Positions 1 to 5,604 of a stretch of DNA of 6,144 bases are shown here, piece after piece. How positions within the stretch are numbered: position 1 is the first letter of the stretch; the number at the start of each line of letters is the position of its first letter. Under the pieces are notes generated by a model that had not been told where the DNA came from, searched no databases, and saw nothing but the letters and a program-made list of their open reading frames with translations. The translations under genes were made by a program, and so were the position numbers. The stretch comes from Polynucleobacter meluiroseus (GTDB lineage Bacteria; Bacteroidota; Bacteroidia; Flavobacteriales_D; Crocinitomicaceae). The stretch covers positions 1 through 6,144 of the forward strand of contig CALQBB020000058.1 in assembly GCA_943328715.2 (NCBI GenBank), given 5' to 3'.

Positions 1-81
1 AAAAGTGGTTGTAAACATTGTCCGTATGGTTATGATTTTAAAACAGGTACGTTTAAAGGTAAGACGAAGGAAGAGGAATGA
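1..81 (+). CDS. C-terminal fragment of a small cysteine-containing protein, possibly DUF5522-like
   Basis: Frame 1 is open from the first base to a TGA at 79-81, giving 26 residues. They begin KSGCKHCPYGYDF and end in a charged, lysine- and glutamate-rich tail (KGKTKEEE). The N-terminus lies outside the window. The GCKHCPYG motif, with two cysteines three apart followed by Pro-Tyr-Gly, resembles the end of small DUF5522-type proteins common in Bacteroidota. That match is from memory, and the fragment is too short to confirm the family. The cysteine pair could bind a metal, but the function is unknown. The gene converges on the acyltransferase gene at 263-805, and an 8-bp tandem repeat begins right after its stop codon. 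No classical terminator hairpin with a T-run follows it. Confidence 0.62.
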   Translation, partial: KSGCKHCPYGYDFKTGTFKGKTKEEE

Positions 82-82
82 T

Positions 83-138
83 AATGTGCTAATTTGCCAA
101 TGTGCTAATGTGCTAATGTGCCAATGTGCTAATTTGCT
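83..138 (+). repeat. Tandem 8-bp repeat, seven units of AATKTGCY (left arm of an inverted pair)
   Basis: Seven consecutive units fit an exact 8-bp period with consensus AAT(G/T)TGC(T/C). In order they are AATGTGCT, AATTTGCC, AATGTGCT, AATGTGCT, AATGTGCC, AATGTGCT and AATTTGCT, with a partial AAT after them. Only positions 4 and 8 vary. The preceding T makes TAATGTGCT start directly after the stop codon of the upstream gene. The same unit occurs in inverted orientation at 233-264, so the two arms could pair over about 30 bp in several registers. Similar 8-bp intergenic repeats occur in other Flavobacteriales genomes as I remember them, but I did not check this. Confidence 0.9.
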
Positions 139-238
139 AATTATTCGTGTTTAGTGCATCGTAAATAGTTTCTAATTCATTGTTAAATTTCGGTTCTCCA
201 CGACAAACCTCGCGCGAAGCGCACGATCCATTGGCACA
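137..238 (-). other. Short open segment between the repeat arms, possible gene remnant
   Basis: On the minus strand, 33 codons run open from just after a TAA inside the right repeat arm (239-241) to a TAG in the left arm (137-139). The frame has no ATG. Its second half reads CRGEPKFNNELETIYDALN, which has the composition of real protein. The first half covers a GC-rich stretch with a small GCGC-TTC-GCGC hairpin near 212-222. It could be the C-terminal scrap of a gene whose 5' part was lost, a spacer conserved as RNA or DNA, or chance. I do not recognise it and assign no function. Confidence 0.25.
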
Positions 239-264
239 TTAGCACACTAGCAGATTAGCACATT
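233..264 (-). repeat. Tandem 8-bp repeat, four inverted units (right arm)
   Basis: Read on the minus strand, four units follow in order: AATGTGCT, AATCTGCT, AGTGTGCT and AATGTGCC, then a partial AATG. The outer end overlaps the TAA stop codon of the acyltransferase gene (263-265). The first three bases of TAATGTGCT are that stop codon, which mirrors the left arm. Two of the four units carry single changes not seen in the left arm, so this copy appears older or under less homogenisation. Confidence 0.87.
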
Positions 265-805
265 AAAATATCCCTTTTTCGGGATATTTTCCTTGGTATT
301 TACTCAACACACTTTTAATGTACTTAATATCCGCATCGACATCACCTGTTGGATAAAACAATTGATCGAATCCACCGGTTTTTGTTTTGAAATCGATGTA
401 ACAAATGTAAATGGGAACACCAGCTTTTTGCGCAACATGGTAAAATCCTTTTTTCCAATGTGGATTGTAACTTCGGGTTCCTTCTGGGGAAAAGACAATG
501 AACATGGTTTCGTTTTCCTCAAAATACTTTAAGGCAGTGTCCGTTAAATTGTTTCTCTTTTTTCGATCTACTGGAATGCAGCCAATCGCTTTGAGAAACC
601 AACCCAAAGGCGGAAAGAACAGTTCTTTTTTTACGAGGTAACGTCCTTGAACACCATAGAGTATAAAGGCCATTCTTCCAAGGACAAAGTCCCAATTTGA
701 GGTATGTGGTCCGACAGCTATGACACATTTCTTGATGTCGCTTGGAACACGTTGGTCGAGCTTCCATCCAGTCAACCAAAAAATAAATCGTACTATTATT
801 CGCAT
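263..805 (-). CDS. PlsC-like 1-acyl-glycerol-phosphate (lysophospholipid) acyltransferase
   Basis: This is a 180-residue protein of the LPLAT/PlsC family, which transfers a fatty acyl group to a lysophospholipid such as 1-acyl-glycerol-3-phosphate at the inner membrane. The catalytic HX4D motif is HTSNWD (His34, Asp39). The GCIPVDR block lies at 75-81, and the substrate-binding SPEGTRS motif at 106-112. A hydrophobic N-terminal stretch (3-14) and the segment FFPPLGWFLKAIG (63-75) would sit on the membrane. At about 180 residues it belongs to the compact form common in Bacteroidota, shorter than E. coli PlsC (about 245). I chose ATG at 803-805. A TTG two codons upstream is in frame, but it lies inside a perfect -7 promoter element (809-816). 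The natural acceptor is not certain: a lyso-ornithine or other lyso-lipid is possible. The stop codon overlaps the 8-bp repeat array. Confidence 0.9.
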   Translation of the reverse strand: MRIIVRFIFWLTGWKLDQRVPSDIKKCVIAVGPHTSNWDFVLGRMAFILYGVQGRYLVKKELFFPPLGWFLKAIGCIPVDRKKRNNLTDTALKYFEENETMFIVFSPEGTRSYNPHWKKGFYHVAQKAGVPIYICYIDFKTKTGGFDQLFYPTGDVDADIKYIKSVLSKYQGKYPEKGIF

Positions 806-808
806 GTT

Positions 809-816
809 CAAAGATA
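809..816 (-). promoter_or_regulatory. -7 promoter element TATCTTTG for the acyltransferase gene
   Basis: The minus strand reads TATCTTTG, an exact match to the Bacteroidota -7 consensus TAnnTTTG, only three bases upstream of the chosen ATG. I see no convincing TTG/TTTG at the expected -33 distance. If used, transcription would start at or within a few bases of the ATG, giving a leaderless or nearly leaderless mRNA. Confidence 0.5.
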
Positions 817-834
817 ATCAAATCATCTTTCATT

Positions 835-842
835 TATCTTTA
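835..842 (+). promoter_or_regulatory. Candidate -7 element TATCTTTA for the 851-2080 gene
   Basis: TATCTTTA matches TAnnTTTG at all but the last base and lies eight bases upstream of the ATG at 851. Together with the minus-strand element at 809-816 it forms a perfect inverted repeat (AAAGATAA at 810-817, TTATCTTT at 834-841). The two divergent promoters are therefore mirror images with overlapping upstream regions. No clear -33 element is visible. Confidence 0.35.
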
Positions 843-850
843 CAGCAGAA

Positions 851-2080
851 ATGAAGCGCATTAAAGAAATAGTGTTTGTCCTGGCCTTAGGATTTCTGTT
901 TATCCTGACAGTGCAACTTACTTTGTCCATCTCGGAAAAACCGAGTGCGGAACAACGAATTCCTGTTTTCCAGGCAGCTCGTTTCGAAATGAGTGCACAG
1001 CCCTTAAGCTTAATAAAAGAACTCATTGCGACGGAATTTTTTGAGGTGAAAAATCAAGCATTTTTGAATGACCTTCATCAACTTACCTCATCGAAAACCA
1101 CAAAAAATACCTTGGACGGCATTGAAATGGATCTTCAGCAGGCAATGAGCGTCTTGATGATTCAATCAGAATTGTTTAAAGGTCCGCTGATTCACTTCCG
1201 ATCGATTCCGGGAAGTGCACAAAAAAGAACCGGAGAACACTACGTTCAACTCGGAGAAGATGTATTCTATGCTCCATCAACTTCGCTCACAAGTAAACAA
1301 GCTTCGTGGATTTTGAGAAATGTACAGTGGAAATCAAGACACATTCTTAAAGGACAGATGATTGTTCACCAAGGACTAAACGGAATACAATCCGAAGGAA
1401 CGCTACAATGGACTCAAAACGAACTTCGATACCTTACCCGAGAAGTCAAAACCAACCAAACATTGATTTTAAGTCCGCGTTTCTTTCATTACAGCAATGA
1501 ATTCCCCATGAAAGTACTTTCTTCCATTCCACCCGAATTTTCCCTTCGTTGCTTATTGAATTCCTTGGATCGCATCTCCTTGAACTACGACGGAGGGAAA
1601 TTAACCGAGGACCAGCAATTTCCCTTTGCTCCTTCGTTTGAGGTCTTGCTGGAATACAACAATCCAGCTGCCATGGAGAACGCCATCCAAACGGTTCAAA
1701 ATCTTTACGACACTTTAGAATGGAAAGAGCAAGGCGTGAAAATGGGAAGTCAAGACATCTTCTTTAAACGAACAAGTCCCAAAACGTTGTACATCTGTTC
1801 CGACAAAGCAGCATTTTGTCCTAGTGGAAATCCAAACCTCACCCGTTGTCAAACTGGATTCCTCTGCAAAGGAGATTTGGGACGACTAACAAGCATCAAA
1901 AACACCGGTTGGGCTGGACTTGTTTTGGACATGATTCCTGCGTTTCGAGCAAGTAAAGAATTATTTGACGGGACAAAAGAGGTGAAAAGTTCTAAAAACG
2001 GAATGGACATTACCTTTAAACCAGGAAAAAACGTGCTACACGAATTACTTAGAACACTGGTTGTTTACGGACAAGAATAG
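851..2080 (+). CDS. Membrane-anchored protein of unknown function
   Basis: This is a 409-residue protein that I do not recognise. The N-terminus has basic residues (MKRIK) followed by a hydrophobic helix at about 7-25. There is no lipobox cysteine and no clear signal-peptidase site, so a single N-terminal anchor with the rest in the periplasm is most likely. The body is a mixture of short strand-like stretches and polar loops, with no repeats, coiled coil or catalytic motif I can identify. Four cysteines cluster near the C-terminus at 316, 323, 333 and 339, in a glycine- and asparagine-containing segment that could form disulfides or bind a metal. The final part (about 350-409) ends in a leucine-rich helix. 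ATG at 851 follows a weak purine-rich AGCAGAA. The gene is divergent from the acyltransferase, which hints weakly at an envelope role. The ORF is long and uninterrupted and its base composition resembles its neighbours, so it is clearly a real gene. Confidence 0.85.
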   Translation: MKRIKEIVFVLALGFLFILTVQLTLSISEKPSAEQRIPVFQAARFEMSAQPLSLIKELIATEFFEVKNQAFLNDLHQLTSSKTTKNTLDGIEMDLQQAMSVLMIQSELFKGPLIHFRSIPGSAQKRTGEHYVQLGEDVFYAPSTSLTSKQASWILRNVQWKSRHILKGQMIVHQGLNGIQSEGTLQWTQNELRYLTREVKTNQTLILSPRFFHYSNEFPMKVLSSIPPEFSLRCLLNSLDRISLNYDGGKLTEDQQFPFAPSFEVLLEYNNPAAMENAIQTVQNLYDTLEWKEQGVKMGSQDIFFKRTSPKTLYICSDKAAFCPSGNPNLTRCQTGFLCKGDLGRLTSIKNTGWAGLVLDMIPAFRASKELFDGTKEVKSSKNGMDITFKPGKNVLHELLRTLVVYGQE

Positions 2081-2095
2081 TCCTAGCTCAGCTCA

Positions 2096-2113
2096 AAACG
2101 ATTAAAATCGTTT
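2096..2113. promoter_or_regulatory. 8-bp inverted repeat AAACGATT / AATCGTTT
   Basis: AAACGATT (2096-2103) and AATCGTTT (2106-2113) are perfect inverted copies separated by two bases. They lie 15 bp after the stop of the membrane-anchored protein and 67 bp before the four-helix-bundle gene. As RNA this would be a 7-bp hairpin with a 4-nt loop, but no T-run follows directly, so it is a poor intrinsic terminator. It could be an mRNA 3'-end hairpin or a protein-binding dyad for the downstream gene. The rest of the 100-bp gap is A-rich and shows no good TAnnTTTG element. Confidence 0.4.
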
Positions 2114-2180
2114 AAGTCTATTTTCTCAAAAATAAAAAAAGAGCTTTCGTCGTAATTACTGAAACTTTAAATCTTTAATT

Positions 2181-2567
2181 ATGAAAACGTACCTTTTTTC
2201 ATTTGAAAAGCTGGATGTATGGAAGGATGCACATGCATTGGTCCTACTCACGTACACAGCGACAAAAAAATTCCCAACCTCAGAGCGCTTCGGACTCTCT
2301 AACTGGATGAAGCAATCAAGTATTGACATCGTGACTAACATCTCGTTGGGGAGCGGTCCTGTTCCACGAAAAGAACAAGTCGTGTTTTACCAACTTGCGT
2401 ATTCAGCAGGAATGGAGTTATTAAACCACGCTTTGATTGCGCGAGACTTGGGTTACTTAACACCTGAGCATTGTTTAGAGTACCGCATCCACTTGGAGAT
2501 GGTTACTGGAAAAATCAATGCGCTTAAGAAAAGTGTATTGACGAAAACAATGGAGGCAGCTGCCTAA
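2181..2567 (+). CDS. Four-helix-bundle protein of the S23/23S rRNA intervening-sequence (IVP) family
   Basis: This 128-residue protein matches the S23/IVP fold. FEKLDVWKDAHALVLLTYTATKKFP (8-32) is helix 1. SERFGLSNWMKQSSIDIVTNISLGSG (34-59) corresponds to the family block Y-x-L-x-x-Q-x-R-R-x-x-x-S-I-x-x-N-I-A-E-G. VVFYQLAYSAGMELLNHALIARDLGYLT (67-94) is the Phe/Ala-Gly-Ser-x-x-Glu helix, and 97-120 is the last helix. The usual Ala-Glu-Gly after Asn-Ile is replaced by Ser-Leu-Gly, and the paired arginines by Met-Lys, so this is a divergent member. The family was first found inside 23S rRNA intervening sequences and is related to Avd of diversity-generating retroelements. Here it stands alone in the chromosome, with no rRNA or reverse transcriptase nearby. 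Its cellular role is unknown, though a basic bundle that binds nucleic acid is plausible. The start ATG is preceded by an A/T-rich leader without a Shine-Dalgarno. Confidence 0.85.
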   Translation: MKTYLFSFEKLDVWKDAHALVLLTYTATKKFPTSERFGLSNWMKQSSIDIVTNISLGSGPVPRKEQVVFYQLAYSAGMELLNHALIARDLGYLTPEHCLEYRIHLEMVTGKINALKKSVLTKTMEAAA

Positions 2568-2591
2568 GTTTGGTGTTCGTTTTTTAAGCAA

Positions 2592-2623
2592 AAAAGCCCC
2601 TAACAGTATCGTCAGGGGCTTTT
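2592..2623. terminator. Bidirectional intrinsic terminator between the four-helix-bundle gene and glnN
   Basis: AAAAGCCCCT (2592-2601) and AGGGGCTTTT (2614-2623) form a perfect 10-bp stem with a 12-nt loop. On the plus strand the stem runs into TTTTCTATTTT, and on the minus strand into TTTTTTGC, so it can end both converging transcripts. It lies 24 bp after the four-helix-bundle stop and 5 bp beyond the glnN stop. Confidence 0.92.
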
Positions 2624-2628
2624 CTATT

Positions 2629-4815
2629 TTATCGAGTAAATAACATTTCTCTGAATTTTGGCAATGGCCAGAGCTCATCTTCCACCAATAATTCTAGTTT
2701 ATCCGCATGGTAACGAATTTCATCAAAATGAGATTTCACATGATCGCAATATGCAAGTGCTTTGTCCTCCGCATGTTCCAATTTGTTGGCGATTTTACGT
2801 TGCTCCAACATGGCATCCGATGCGGTTTTCATTTTATTCATGTGCATGCTGATTTTCTCAATGATTTCAATTTGCGCTTTAGATGCAGCTTTCCCAGCTT
2901 TGTCGCCAAGAATGCTCATTAATCCTTGCACATTGGTAATCAATTTGTTTTGGTACTCAACCGCTGCAGGAATGAAGTTGTTTTGAATCAAATCACCCAT
3001 CAAACGAGATTCGATTTGAATTTTCAAGACGTAGTTTTCGAATTCAATCTCACGACGCGCATCCAACTCACGAGGAGAAAGAACACCCATTTCTTCGAAT
3101 AATTTCGCTACGTTTTTATCGTGCCAAATTTGCAATGCACGAGGCGTATCTTTCAAATTCGCCAATCCTCGTTTCTCTGCTTCAATTACCCACTCGTCTC
3201 CGTATCCATTTCCTTCGAAACGAATTTTCTTCGAGTTTTTGATCATCGCTTGCAATTCTTTCAAGATTGCTTCGTCCTTGCTCTCTCCTTTTTCAATGCG
3301 TGCATCCACGGCAATTTTGAAGACGCGAAGTTGTTTCGCCATAATCGTATTCAACACGATCATTGCGGAACCACAGTTTGCCGCTGATCCAACCGCACGG
3401 AATTCAAATTTGTTTCCGGTAAAGGCAAATGGAGACGTACGGTTACGATCGGTGTTATCCAACAAGATTTGTGGAATTTTCCCGATGTTCATTTTCAATT
3501 CCGTTTTATCCTGCGGAGTCATTTTACCCGCTTTGATGTTTTTCTCTAAATCATCTAATAACTGAGAAAGTTGACTTCCGATGAACACAGAGATAATCGC
3601 TGGTGGCGCTTCATTCGCTCCAAGGCGGTGATCATTTCCTGCGGATGCAATCGCTGCACGCAACAAACCAGCATTCTCATGAATCGCCATGATGGTATTC
3701 ACGAAGAATGTCAAGAACTGCAAATTCGATTTTGGATTTTTTCCAGGAGCCAATAAGTTCACACCTGTATTCGTGCTCAATGACCAGTTGTTGTGTTTTC
3801 CTGATCCATTTACTCCTGCGAATGGTTTCTCATGCAACAAGACACGGAAGTTGTGTTTGCGAGCTGTTTTCTCCATGATGTCCATCAACAATAAGTTGTG
3901 GTCATTCGCCAAGTTACACTCTTCGAAAATCGGCGCACACTCAAATTGATTTGGTGCCACCTCGTTGTGACGTGTCGTAACAGGAATTCCCAATTTCAAA
4001 GACTCCACTTCGAATTCGCGCATGAATGCGTTCACTCGCTCTGGAATCGATCCAAAGTAATGATCCTCTAACTGTTGTCCTTTCGCTGGCGCATGTCCAA
4101 ACAATGCTCTACCAGTCAACATGATGTCCGGACGCGCATTGAACAATGCTGAATCAATAAGGAAGTATTCTTGTTCCCAACCAAGGGTTGCATTTACTTT
4201 ATTGACATTTTTATCGAAGTACTGACACACTTCCACCGCTGCAGCATCAATTGCTGTTAATGCTTTAATCAAAGGCATTTTGTAATCCAATGATTCTCCC
4301 GTGTACGAGATGAAAATTGTAGGAATACACAAGGTTTTTCCAATCACGAATGCTGGTGAACTTGGATCCCAAGCGGTGTATCCACGTGCTTCGAAGGTAT
4401 TGCGAATTCCACCATTTGGAAAAGAAGATGCATCTGGTTCTTGTTGAACTAATAAATCACCATCAAAACGCTCAATCGCTTTACCTGGACCAATTGGTTT
4501 AAAGAAAGCATCGTGTTTTTCTGCTGTTGTTCCAGTTAATGGTTGAAACCAGTGCGTATAATGAGTTGCTCCTTTGGAGATCGCCCAGTCTTTCATTGCT
4601 GAAGCGACTTGGTCTGCATTTTTGCGGTCCAAACGAGTTCCATTTTGTGTGGACTCCAACATCGACTTGTATGTTTCGGAAGGAAGGTATTCACGCATTA
4701 CATCGATGTGAAATACATTTTGACCAAACAATTCGGACAGTTTCCCATCAAATTCAATGTGTTTTGGCTCTCTGCTCAACACATCTTGATACGCATTCAA
4801 TCTTTTCGTTGCCAT
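2629..4815 (-). CDS. glnN: Type III glutamine synthetase (GSIII)
   Basis: Glutamine synthetase joins ammonia to glutamate using ATP, giving glutamine in the cytoplasm; it is the entry point of nitrogen assimilation. At 728 residues this is the large GSIII type, typical of Bacteroidota and cyanobacteria and about 250 residues longer than GSI. The N-terminal GSIII domain includes THWFQPLTG (86-94), and GYTAWDPSSPAF lies at 145-156. Metal-binding glutamates occur in GWEQEYFL (212-219). TRHNEVAPNQFE lies at 281-292, the nucleotide-site histidine in GSGKHNNWS (337-345), and the arginine-containing NRTSPFAFTGNKFEFRAVGS at 458-477. All expected catalytic blocks are intact. The C-terminal third is a helical extension characteristic of GSIII. 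ATG at 4813-4815 follows a short A-rich leader. The gene is monocistronic, ends at a strong terminator, and is divergent from the Nudix gene. No PII (glnB), ammonium transporter or glutamate synthase gene is adjacent. Confidence 0.98.
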   Translation of the reverse strand: MATKRLNAYQDVLSREPKHIEFDGKLSELFGQNVFHIDVMREYLPSETYKSMLESTQNGTRLDRKNADQVASAMKDWAISKGATHYTHWFQPLTGTTAEKHDAFFKPIGPGKAIERFDGDLLVQQEPDASSFPNGGIRNTFEARGYTAWDPSSPAFVIGKTLCIPTIFISYTGESLDYKMPLIKALTAIDAAAVEVCQYFDKNVNKVNATLGWEQEYFLIDSALFNARPDIMLTGRALFGHAPAKGQQLEDHYFGSIPERVNAFMREFEVESLKLGIPVTTRHNEVAPNQFECAPIFEECNLANDHNLLLMDIMEKTARKHNFRVLLHEKPFAGVNGSGKHNNWSLSTNTGVNLLAPGKNPKSNLQFLTFFVNTIMAIHENAGLLRAAIASAGNDHRLGANEAPPAIISVFIGSQLSQLLDDLEKNIKAGKMTPQDKTELKMNIGKIPQILLDNTDRNRTSPFAFTGNKFEFRAVGSAANCGSAMIVLNTIMAKQLRVFKIAVDARIEKGESKDEAILKELQAMIKNSKKIRFEGNGYGDEWVIEAEKRGLANLKDTPRALQIWHDKNVAKLFEEMGVLSPRELDARREIEFENYVLKIQIESRLMGDLIQNNFIPAAVEYQNKLITNVQGLMSILGDKAGKAASKAQIEIIEKISMHMNKMKTASDAMLEQRKIANKLEHAEDKALAYCDHVKSHFDEIRYHADKLELLVEDELWPLPKFREMLFTR

Positions 4816-4831
4816 TTTTGGTTTTTTTTGA

Positions 4832-4859
4832 CAAAGTTATTTCTTTTTACGCCATCAAA
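4832..4859 (-). promoter_or_regulatory. glnN promoter: TTTG-N16-TAACTTTG with upstream A-tracts
   Basis: On the minus strand TTTG (4856-4859) and TAACTTTG (4832-4839), an exact TAnnTTTG, are 16 bp apart. As I remember the Bacteroidota -33/-7 pattern, 16 bp is slightly short. The start codon follows after 16 bp, so the leader would be very short, about 10-13 nt. Directly upstream, two A-runs (4864-4882 read on the minus strand) resemble an UP element. Confidence 0.6.
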
Positions 4860-4890
4860 TTCATTTTTTTTTATTTTTTTTTAACCACAC

Positions 4891-4908
4891 CCCCTATTTT
4901 TTTAGGGG
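4891..4908. promoter_or_regulatory. CCCCTA-N6-TAGGGG palindrome, candidate operator
   Basis: CCCCTA (4891-4896) and TAGGGG (4903-4908) are perfect inverted copies around TTTTTT. The site is about 65-80 bp upstream of the inferred glnN start of transcription and about 80 bp before the Nudix start codon. GC-rich arms stand out sharply in a very AT-rich spacer. The position suits an activator of glnN or a shared operator. It is not followed by a T-run close enough to be a good terminator. The regulator is unknown. Confidence 0.45.
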
Positions 4909-4947
4909 TCCATTAACTTTTTATTACTTTTTCATGAATTTAAGGTC

Positions 4948-4985
4948 TTTTTTCACAGCATTCACTGAAAAAATGCAATTTTGCA
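4948..4985 (+). promoter_or_regulatory. Nudix-gene promoter region with two nested dyads
   Basis: CAATTTTG (4976-4983) matches the -7 consensus TAnnTTTG except at its first base and lies six bases before the ATG at 4990. It is part of a dyad TGCAA-TT-TTGCA (4974-4985). A second perfect inverted repeat, TTTTTTCA (4948-4955) with TGAAAAAA (4966-4973), covers the place where a -33 element would be; no clear TTG is present there. Transcription from this element would start at or very near the ATG. Confidence 0.35.
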
Positions 4986-4989
4986 CTAC

Positions 4990-5604
4990 ATGACAAAGAG
5001 CGAACTGATTGAACGACTTCAAGGAATCCTACCTGGTGCAAGCGCACACGAGGCATTCGCTCCTTATCGGAAGCACTTTGAACATCAAGCTGGAACGATC
5101 CGAAAGAAAGCTGCCGTAGGAATTCATCTGTATTTACATCAAGAGGAATGGCATTTTTTGTTAATTGAACGTTCTTCCTACGACGGTAAACACAGCGCTC
5201 AAATGGCCTTTCCAGGTGGAAAACCAGAATCCACCGATCTTCATTTGGAACATACTGCACGGAGAGAATCCGAAGAGGAATTGGCCATTCCTTCTGTCAA
5301 CGGTGAGAGAATCACTGAACTTTCCATGGTTTGGATCCCCGTTTCTAGTTTTGAAGTCAGTCCATTTGTCTTTTTACACGATGAACGCCCAAGCATAGAA
5401 ATCAACCATCGAGAAGTTGCCCACTATTACGAAGTCAAGATGCATGATTTATTGGATGAAACTTCGGTATCGACAACCAGCGTTCAAGTCAACGATCAAG
5501 TTCACTTGAAAGAAGTTCCATGTTTTGTCTTGAATGAGAAAATCGTTTGGGGAGCAACCGCGCTTATCTTGGCGGAGTTAAAGATGCTGATCAAAAATGA
5601 TTAA
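4990..5604 (+). CDS. Nudix hydrolase, CoA pyrophosphatase-like (NudL/UPF0035 type)
   Basis: This 204-residue protein would hydrolyse a nucleoside-diphosphate-linked pyrophosphate, with CoA or a CoA derivative the likely substrate by family. The UPF0035 signature is present: LLIERSSYDGKHSAQMAFPGG (57-77), with the characteristic FPGG at 74-77. The Nudix box follows at 76-100 as GGKPESTDLHLEHTA then RRESEEELAI, with catalytic and Mg-binding glutamates at 93 and 95-97. As usual in this subgroup, Asp replaces the first Glu of the consensus. VWGATA (186-191) near the C-terminus also fits the family. I start at ATG 4990. An in-frame TTG at 4981 exists, but it overlaps the -7 promoter-like element. 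The gene is divergent from glnN and convergent with mnmD. Other Nudix substrates such as ADP-ribose or NADH cannot be excluded from sequence. Confidence 0.9.
   Translation: MTKSELIERLQGILPGASAHEAFAPYRKHFEHQAGTIRKKAAVGIHLYLHQEEWHFLLIERSSYDGKHSAQMAFPGGKPESTDLHLEHTARRESEEELAIPSVNGERITELSMVWIPVSSFEVSPFVFLHDERPSIEINHREVAHYYEVKMHDLLDETSVSTTSVQVNDQVHLKEVPCFVLNEKIVWGATALILAELKMLIKND

Noticed and set aside
82..265. CRISPR array
   Set aside because: The repeats are 8 bp, directly adjacent and without unique spacers, and there are no cas genes.
806..811. TTG start that would extend the acyltransferase by two residues
   Set aside because: The codon lies inside the perfect TATCTTTG element, and ATG at 803-805 begins a typical hydrophobic N-terminus.
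2096..2113. Intrinsic terminator for the 851-2080 gene
   Set aside because: The 7-bp AT-rich stem is not followed directly by a T-run, so it is listed only as an inverted repeat.
2181..2567. Part of a diversity-generating retroelement or a 23S rRNA intervening sequence
   Set aside because: No reverse transcriptase, template/variable repeat pair or rRNA sequence is present in the window.
2658..3949. Several plus-strand ORFs of 60-110 codons opposite glnN
   Set aside because: They lie entirely antisense to an intact 728-residue glutamine synthetase, have no start context or family motif, and are rich in Cys, Phe and Ser as expected from reverse-strand shadows.
4981..4989. TTG start that would extend the Nudix protein by three residues
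   Set aside because: The TTG is part of the -7 promoter-like CAATTTTG, and an ATG follows at 4990 with a natural N-terminus.
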